This document shows, piece by piece, positions 58,565 to 64,000 of a stretch of 64,000 bases of DNA. Both the position numbers and the translations under genes were made by a program. The notes under the pieces are model-generated. The model worked only from the letters and a program-made list of their open reading frames with translations, did not search any database and was not told the DNA's origin. Source of the DNA: Bin5 sp965218625 (GTDB lineage Bacteria; Chloroflexota; Anaerolineae; Caldilineales; Caldilineaceae). The DNA is taken from assembly GCA_965218625.1 (NCBI GenBank), contig CBDCLG010000017.1, forward strand, positions 186,001 through 250,000, in the 5' to 3' direction. The number at the start of each line of letters is the position of its first letter. Position 1 is the first letter of the stretch.

Positions 58565-60068
58565 TCACGCCTCGCCCTCCGGGCGCAGGCCGTCGAAGGT
58601 TGGCTGCAGCGCCGGATAGAGGCCGGCGTAGAACCCATACCCCTTGTTGTAGACCTCGACCGCGGCCGCGTTCGGCGCGGTCGAGCCGGTGACGCGGATC
58701 GTGGCCGCGCATGCGCTCTCGCCGTCGGGCCAGACGCCCGCGCCCACACCCGCCAGCAGCGCCGCGCCGTAGGCCGCGCCTTCGGTAGAGTTGACCGTCG
58801 CCAGCTCGCTGCCCAGCACGTCGGCCAGAATCTGCCGCCACAGCGGGCTGCGCGCGCCGCCGCCGCTCACCCGCACCTGCCGGATCACACCGAGACCGGC
58901 TCTCTCCATCAGCGAGAAGCTGTCCCGCAGCCCGAAGGCAACCCCCTCGAGCACGGCGCGGGTCATGTGCGGCAGTCCGTGGCGGACGGTCAGCCCGACA
59001 AACGCGCCGCGCGCGAACGGGTCCGGGTGCGGCGTTCGTTCGCCGGTCAGGTAGGGCAGGAAGAGCAGTCCTTCGCTGCCGGCCGGCACCTCAGCGGCAG
59101 GCGCCAGCAACTGGTCGAAATCCACGCCGGGGGCCAGTGTATCCCGGTGCCAGCGCAGGCTGCCCGCGGCCGAGAGCATCACGCCCATCAGGTTCCACTT
59201 TTGCGGCAGCGCGTGGGGAAAGGCGTGCAGGCGGCCCTCCGGCTCGTAGAACGGCTTGTTGGCCGTGGCGAAGACGACGCCGGAGGTGCCCAGCGTCAGT
59301 GCGACGATGCCCTCCTCGATCGCGCCCACGCCGACGGCCTGCGCCGGCTGATCGCCGCCGCCGCCGACCACCGGCGTACCCGCGCGCAGACCGGTGGCCT
59401 GCGCCGCCTCTGTCGAGATCGCGCCGGTCACCTCCGTTCCCTCGTGGGTGGGCGGCAGCAACTCGGGCGAAATCTCGAGCGCGGCCAGCACCGTCGGCGA
59501 CCACTCGCGCGTCGCCAGCTCCAGCAGGGCCGTCCCGCCCGCGCCGGCCTTGTCGGTGGCGAAATCGCCGGTCAGTTTGTAACGCACATAGTCTTTGGGC
59601 AGTAGAATCTGCCGCACGCGGCTGTAGATCTCCGGCTCGTTCTCCTTCACCCACAAAATTTTGGGCGCGGTGAAGCCGGTCAGCGCGTCGTTGCCGGTGA
59701 TGCGCACCAGGTTCTCTTTGCCCAGCCACAGGCGCATATCATCGCACTGCTTGCCCGTACGCTGGTCGTTCCACAGGATCGCGGGCCGCAGCGGTTCGCC
59801 CGCCGCGTCGAGCAGCACAAGCCCGTGCATCTGCCCGCTGACGCCGACCGCGGCGACCTCCGCCGGATCGATGCCCGACTGCGTCCAGCGCGGCGCGCAT
59901 ACTCTGCACCGTGCCTTCCCACCACAGGTCCGGGTGCTGCTCGCTCCACAGCGGATGGGGCGTCTCGAACGGGTACTCCGCCGCGCCCACCGCCGCAATC
60001 TCGCCGTCCGCGTCGATGATCAGCGACTTCGTCGCCGTCGTCGAAGTATCAATCCCAATCAGATACAT
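58565..60068 (-). pseudogene. xylB: Xylulokinase gene with a single-base frameshift
   Basis: FGGY-family kinase. The N-terminus MYLIGIDTSTTATKSLIIDA and on to QSMRAALDAVG reads in one frame; the rest (GIDPAEVAAVGVSGQMHGLV, ILWNDQRTGKQCDDM, LTLGTSGVVFAT, SGGGARSPLWRQIL) reads in another. One extra base in the CCC at 59874-59876 (plus strand) explains it: removing it gives DAVGIDPAEV and a normal product of about 500 aa. It could be a true mutation or a homopolymer sequencing error. Confidence 0.85.
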
Positions 60069-60104
60069 TTTCTCTTCACGCCCTTTCGGTCCCCGCCACG
60101 GACC

Positions 60105-60173
60105 ACCGGCAACTGGCAACTGGCAACTGACTACCGGCAACTGGCAACCGGCAACTGGCAACTGACCACTGCC
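60105..60173. repeat. Ten-unit heptamer array between xylA and xylB
   Basis: AC[CT] recurs every 7 bp from 60105 to 60168: ACCGGCA, ACTGGCA, ACTGGCA, ACTGACT, ACCGGCA, ACTGGCA, ACCGGCA, ACTGGCA, ACTGACC, ACTGCCG. It fills the intercistronic gap from 3 nt after the xylA stop. Confidence 0.95.
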
Positions 60174-60176
60174 GTT

Positions 60177-61336
60177 TCACACGCCCAGCAGCAGGTCAAC
60201 CACCAGCTGATCGAGTTGTTCGTACGGCTTGCCGCGCCGGCCCAGCTCGTCACGGTCAAAGGCATGCGCCTTGAGGTTGGCCGCCTTCTGCGTCGAGTAA
60301 GCACCACGGAAGCCGTCCATTGAGCCGTCATCGGCCGTAATCTGCGCCAGCAGCTCCTGGATCCCGGCGTGCTGGCGGAACTGCTCCGCCTTCTCCTTGA
60401 AGATCAGGTAGGTGCGCATACAGCCCCTGGCAAACGCCTTGACGTCCTCGTAGTCGGAGGAGCGGTAGGCGTGGGCGTCAAAATGGCGCGGGCCGTCATA
60501 GCCGACGTCCTCCAGGAACTTGACCAGGAAGAAGGCCTGTTTGATGTTGTGACTGCCGAAGCGGAAGTCCTGGTCGTAGCGGCCCAGGTTCTGGTCGTTG
60601 AGGTCGATGTGGAAGAGCTTGCCCGCGTTCCAGGCCTGCGCCACCGCATGCGTGAAATTCAGCCCCGCCATGTGCTCGTGCGCCACCTCCGGGTTGACTC
60701 CCACCATCTCCGAATGGTCCAGCGTCTCGATGAACGCCAGCATATGCCCGACCGTCGCCAGGTAGAGGTCGCCGCGCGGCTCGTTCGGCTTCGGCTCCAG
60801 CGCAAAGCGCAGATCGTAGCCCTGGTCGATCACATATTCACACAGGAAATTGATCGCCTCCTGGAACCACTTTCCGGCATCGGCGGGATTCTTGCTGGCG
60901 TCGGTCTCGGTGCCTTCCCGCCCGCCCCAGAAGACGTATGTCTCGGCCCCGCACTCCACGCCCAGGTCGATGGCGGCCATCGTCTTCTGCAGCGCGTAGG
61001 CCCGCACCTCCGGGTCGTTGCTCGTAAACGCGCCGTCGCGAAAGGCCGGGTGCGTGAAGAGATTGGTCGTCGCCATCGGCACAACCAGGCCCTGCTCGTC
61101 CAGCGCCTTCTTGAAATCGCTGACGATGCGGTCGCGCTCGGAAGACGTGGCATCGATCGGGACCAGGTCATTGTCATGGAAGTTGACGCCCCAGGCGCCC
61201 ACCTCCCCAGCAGCTGCACCAGCTGCACCGGCGAGCGCGATTCCCGCACACGCACGCCGAACGGGTCGCTCCCGGGATTGCCGACCGTCCAGAGGCCGAA
61301 GCTGAATTTGTGTTCCGGTCCAGGTGTGTAGGCCAT
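60177..61336 (-). pseudogene. xylA: Xylose isomerase gene with a single-base frameshift
   Basis: Actinobacterial-type xylose isomerase. MAYTPGPEHKFSFGLWTVGN through VQLVQLLG reads in one frame from the ATG at 61336 (GAGGAGC upstream). From EVGAWGVNFHDNDLVPIDA onward, including the metal-site segments ALEPKPNEPRGD, GVNPEVAHEHMAG, FHIDLNDQ and HFDAHAYR, the frame is different. A missing base near 61205-61208 (CCCC, expected CCNCC) explains it. The restored product would be about 386 aa, the normal length. Confidence 0.87.
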
Positions 61337-61413
61337 CGATAGCTCCTCGCCGTAGCTTTGAATCTTGTGTTCCCGATTCTTCGTGACTGCGCCCCAGCCG
61401 AACGCATGGGTTC

Positions 61414-61450
61414 ACTGAAAACTGAAAACCAGCTACTAGAAACTGCAGTT
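61414..61450. repeat. Heptamer array after the lactonase gene
   Basis: ACTGAAA, ACTGAAA, ACCAGCT, ACTAGAA, ACTGCAG in 7-bp phase. Its right end reads, on the minus strand, TAACTGCAGT, where TAA is the lactonase stop codon. Confidence 0.9.
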
Positions 61451-62309
61451 AGAGCCGGTAGAAACGCACGCCGTTGTCGTACATGATCTTCTGCTGGTCC
61501 TGCGCGCTGAAATGGCTGATGCTCTCCTGCACGATATCGAACCAGGTGCGGTAGTCGGCTGCCAGGTCGACCACCGGCCAGTCGGAGCCGAAGATCACCC
61601 GGTCCGGCCCAAAACAGTCGAGCACGTGCTCGATGTACGGCCGCAACTCGTCCCGCTTCCAGCTGCCGTGGTCCGCCTCCGTGGTCACGCCGGAGAGCTT
61701 GCAGTGGATGTCCGGGCGGCTGGCCAGCTCGCGCAGCTGCTGCTTCCACGGCTGCATGATGCCGGCTGCGATGCCCGGTTTGCCGATATGATCGAGCAGA
61801 AACGTGACATCCGGGCAGTGCGCCACCAGCTCCAGCACATCACCCATCTGCGGATGGTAGATGCACAGGTCGAAGCTGAAGCCGTACTCCGGCAGCAGCT
61901 GAACGCCGCGCACAAAGTCCGGCTCGGTGCAGAAGCCGAGCGGCTCGTCCTGGATCAGACGGCGGATGCCCTTCACCAACGGCAGCTCGGCCAGCGCCTG
62001 CAAATGGGGGCGGGCGCGCTCACCGTCCTGCAGCGGCGCGTGCGCGACGATGCCGCGAATGCGCGTCTCCTCCTGCGCCAGCTCGGTGACCCACTGCGCC
62101 TCGCGCAGCGCCTGCGCCGGTAGACAGTCGGCCTCCTCGAAAACGATCGCGGCCAGCTCGAGCGAAACGCCGGCGCGCGCCCGCTCCAGGTCGGCCGGCA
62201 GATGCGGATGCGCGATCGGCGACCCGCCCGCCAGCCACGGGTAGTCGATCACCGAGTCGTCCCAGAAATGGACGTGCGTATCGACATAGCGGCCCGCGCC
62301 CTCAGTCAT
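61449..62309 (-). CDS. Amidohydrolase-family lactonase (COG3618; fuconolactonase/rhamnonolactonase-like)
   Basis: Metal-dependent TIM-barrel hydrolase of 286 aa. The metal motif DTHVHFWDDS opens the barrel, with LLDHIGKPGI in the middle and IFGSDWPV near the end. The family opens sugar lactones in non-phosphorylative L-fucose, L-rhamnose or pentose pathways. It overlaps rhaM by 8 bp and precedes xylA. Confidence 0.87.
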   Translation of the reverse strand: MTEGAGRYVDTHVHFWDDSVIDYPWLAGGSPIAHPHLPADLERARAGVSLELAAIVFEEADCLPAQALREAQWVTELAQEETRIRGIVAHAPLQDGERARPHLQALAELPLVKGIRRLIQDEPLGFCTEPDFVRGVQLLPEYGFSFDLCIYHPQMGDVLELVAHCPDVTFLLDHIGKPGIAAGIMQPWKQQLRELASRPDIHCKLSGVTTEADHGSWKRDELRPYIEHVLDCFGPDRVIFGSDWPVVDLAADYRTWFDIVQESISHFSAQDQQKIMYDNGVRFYRL

Positions 62310-62625
62310 GGTGGAACACCTCCTCCATCTCGGCCCACTTCTCGCCCTCCGCCGCGCTCTCCACCGGCTGCTGGCAGGGGTCGGTCAGCTTCCACCACGC
62401 CTGCGTCACCGGATCCTCCGCCATCTTCGCCATATCGGCCTCGTAGTCCTCCCCGACATACTCGTAGTAGGCGAAGAGATAGCCGTCGCGCATGAAAATC
62501 GAGTAGTTGCGGATATTGCTGTCGCTGATGCGCTGCAGGACGCCGGGCCATGTGTTCTCGTGCAGATGCACATACGCGTCCTCCAGCTCCGGCCTGACGC
62601 GAATGACCATTCCGTATCGCTTCAT
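62302..62625 (-). CDS. rhaM: L-rhamnose mutarotase family protein
   Basis: Small ferredoxin-like sugar mutarotase of 107 aa. Family landmarks are MKRYGMVIRVRPELEDAYV, HLHENTWPGV, IFMRDGYLFAYYEYVG and PVTQAWWKLTDPCQQPV. It interconverts anomers of rhamnose or a related sugar (fucose mutarotases are similar). Together with the lactonase it suggests a deoxyhexose or pentose route in this operon. Confidence 0.9.
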   Translation of the reverse strand: MKRYGMVIRVRPELEDAYVHLHENTWPGVLQRISDSNIRNYSIFMRDGYLFAYYEYVGEDYEADMAKMAEDPVTQAWWKLTDPCQQPVESAAEGEKWAEMEEVFHHD

Positions 62626-62644
62626 CGCTCTACTCCGTCTTTCG

Positions 62645-62678
62645 AGTTTTCGGTTTCGAGTTTTCAGTTTTCAGAAAC
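62645..62678. repeat. Heptamer array upstream of rhaM
   Basis: AGTTTTC, GGTTTCG, AGTTTTC, AGTTTTC, AGAAACA in 7-bp phase between the second Gfo/Idh gene and rhaM. Confidence 0.88.
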
Positions 62679-62721
62679 AGCGGATGGCCAGGTCTTGGGC
62701 AGTTGCCGAAAACCGAGAACC

Positions 62722-63756
62722 TCAAATCAGAGGCAGATCGACCGCGGCCCCGCTGCGCCGGCTGAGGTAGACGGCTTCGGTGAACTCCATGTATTTCACG
62801 CCGGTCTCGAAATCGGTGTGGGTGATCTGCTCCTGCCCGCGGATCGCGCTGATGAACTCCTCCTCGACGCGCCAGCCGCCGGCCTCGTGGTCGGGGACAT
62901 CGATCTCGCTGAGGCCGTCATCGCCGCGGCGGCCGCCGCTCAGGACGTCCTCGCTGAAGCGCAGCGTGCCCTCGCTGCCGTAGATCGTGGCCGAGGCCGG
63001 CTCGCCGAAACCGGTAACGTTGCTGACCTGGATGTGGGCCTGCCCGCCGCAGGCCAGGTCGGCGACGATGTCGATATGGTCGGGAATGCGCACGCCCATC
63101 AGGCGGCCCTCTTCATCGATGCGCATCGGCGTGAAGGTCTTGCTCATGGCCATGACGCTGGTGGCCTCGCCGACCCAGCGCAGCATCGCCTCGTACCAGA
63201 TGCCCATCGACATCACGTTCAGACCGCTGAAGTCCATGTTGTGACGCCAGTGCATCGTGTTGTCCTTGTCGATGAAGGCGCCGCCGGCGTGAATGTCGAC
63301 CACGAGGACATCGCCCAGCCAGCCGTCGCGGATCAGCCGCTGGATCGTGCGGTCGACGCGCAGGCTGAAGGGCGACGGCACGATCTGCGCCACCAGGTGC
63401 GGGTACTCGCGCAGCGTATCGTACATGCGGTGCGCCTCGGTCGCGTTCATCGCCATGCGCGCCTCGCACATAACGTGCTTGTCCGATTCGAGCGCGGCGA
63501 CGGTGGCGAGACTGTGCATATAGGGCCAGGTGCCGATCACGACCGCGTCGATGTCCGGCGCGTCTACGATCTCCTGCCAGCTGGTGCAGACGCGCTCGAT
63601 TCCGAAACGCTGCGCGACTCGCTCACCCGACTCCTGGCTGCGGTTGCAGACGGCGACGATCTCGACGCCGTCGATCGCCTGCAGGCCGGGGATATGGCGG
63701 TCGCGCGTGTTGGCGCCGGCGCCGATGATGCCGACGCGGATATTGTCCTGAGTCAT
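62722..63756 (-). CDS. Gfo/Idh/MocA-family protein lacking the catalytic lysine motif
   Basis: Rossmann-fold protein of 344 aa with a strong AGGAGGAAGG ribosome-binding site. The nucleotide loop is GIIGAGANTRDRH. The usual CEKP is replaced by CEARMAMN (residues 97-104), so the conserved lysine is absent. The C-terminal domain has DIHAGGAFIDKDNTMHWRHN and GEPASATIYGSEGTLRF. It may be a non-canonical dehydrogenase or a non-oxidoreductase member. First gene of the sugar operon. Confidence 0.85.
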   Translation of the reverse strand: MTQDNIRVGIIGAGANTRDRHIPGLQAIDGVEIVAVCNRSQESGERVAQRFGIERVCTSWQEIVDAPDIDAVVIGTWPYMHSLATVAALESDKHVMCEARMAMNATEAHRMYDTLREYPHLVAQIVPSPFSLRVDRTIQRLIRDGWLGDVLVVDIHAGGAFIDKDNTMHWRHNMDFSGLNVMSMGIWYEAMLRWVGEATSVMAMSKTFTPMRIDEEGRLMGVRIPDHIDIVADLACGGQAHIQVSNVTGFGEPASATIYGSEGTLRFSEDVLSGGRRGDDGLSEIDVPDHEAGGWRVEEEFISAIRGQEQITHTDFETGVKYMEFTEAVYLSRRSGAAVDLPLI

Positions 63757-63774
63757 TCCTTCCTCCTGTCTACC

Positions 63775-63811
63775 AGTGGTTAGTGGCTAGTGAATAGTGG
63801 ACAGTAACTTC
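63775..63811. repeat. Heptamer array upstream of the sugar operon
   Basis: AGTGGTT, AGTGGCT, AGTGAAT, AGTGGAC, AGTAACT in 7-bp phase. The tract AGTGGACAGT followed by a GCGTTA segment resembles the locus at 747-817, so the two loci may be copies of one element. Confidence 0.92.
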
Positions 63812-63854
63812 ACGAAGCGTTATCTGTCCTTTTTTTGGATGGACTGTGGTGAGA

Positions 63855-63860
63855 ATTATA
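63855..63860 (-). promoter_or_regulatory. Consensus -10 hexamer upstream of the sugar operon
   Basis: Minus strand TATAAT about 100 nt before the Gfo/Idh ATG. No clear -35. It shares its AT-rich patch with the ATG of the possible plus-strand gene at 63862. Confidence 0.4.
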
Positions 63861-63861
63861 T

Positions 63862-64000
63862 ATGATAGTACACAAAGTCTTTTTGGCCCTTCCGACGATT
63901 GCTGAATGTTGCCGAACAGATCAGGTGATTGCAGTAGTTGCTCTCAGTTCACGTCAAGATCACAGACAGGCCATAGAAGAGATCGGTCGCTATACCGCCT
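63862..64000 (+). CDS. Possible gene start at the right edge
   Basis: An ATG at 63862 opens a frame that runs uninterrupted to the window end (46 codons, MIVHKVFLALPTIAECCRTD and on). No ribosome-binding site is visible and no family can be recognised from this length. Confidence 0.3.
   Translation, partial: MIVHKVFLALPTIAECCRTDQVIAVVALSSRQDHRQAIEEIGRYTA

Noticed and set aside
44813..60173. Heptamer arrays considered as CRISPR arrays
   Set aside because: The period is 7 bp with no unique spacers, and no cas genes are present.

Overview
The window looks like a G+C-rich bacterial chromosome segment, probably Chloroflexota of the Anaerolineae/Caldilineales kind. This is inference from gene content: an FMN-riboswitch-controlled RibXY-type riboflavin importer, a DUF4129 gene beside many copies of a 340-residue membrane-protein family, a RqcH-type NFACT protein, PA14 and TPR surface proteins, extended -10 promoters and no outer-membrane proteins. 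No rRNA or tRNA gene was recognised, so the placement is tentative.

Layout. 1-7.5 kb (minus): a peptide-type ABC importer (ATPase, large C-terminally anchored binding protein, partial permease) with an anchored six-Asp-box sialidase-like protein. 7.8-11 kb: a TPR lipoprotein and a DapA-superfamily enzyme. 11.1-21.4 kb (minus): one tightly packed operon with a P-loop NTPase, an enolase-superfamily epimerase, seven tandem paralogous membrane proteins, and a DUF4129 protein whose C-terminal domain is exactly duplicated. 22-30 kb: secreted nuclease, phosphoribosyltransferase, Nth, an AAA ATPase, NfeD protease and RecN. 30-34 kb: a decayed patch with an IS1595-type transposase remnant and a small-ORF/methyltransferase/endonuclease operon. 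34-37.4 kb: FMN riboswitch and riboflavin ABC importer. 37.5-41.3 kb: orphan HicB, a small membrane protein, a parvulin foldase with an EF-hand-like insert, and bS18-bS6. 41.3-46.8 kb (minus): NFACT, a sugar isomerase, a Gfo/Idh dehydrogenase and a radical-SAM/SPASM/SEC-C protein. 47-53.8 kb (plus): PA14 protein, AraD1-like hydrolase, family 5 UDG, DUF418 protein, an antitoxin/VapC pair and a DUF418 remnant. 53.9-57.2 kb (minus): a second restriction-modification operon (small ORF, C5 methyltransferase, endonuclease, Vsr), a gene remnant and a DUF433 protein. 57.3-63.8 kb (minus): a sugar operon with a Gfo/Idh dehydrogenase, RhaM, a COG3618 lactonase, xylA, xylB and an MFS carrier; both xylA and xylB carry single-base frameshifts.

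Three things stand out. (1) A dozen intergenic loci carry degenerate tandem heptamers in strict 7-bp phase (AGT-NNNN or its complement ACT-NNNN), often joined to ACTGCAGT and in places running through stop codons. (2) Two unrelated restriction-modification operons both begin with a 50-58 residue basic ORF, and the two proteins align without gaps over 26 residues. (3) Promoters repeatedly show an extended -10 of the form TGC-TATNNT. Both restriction-modification patches look AT-richer than the rest and are probably acquired.
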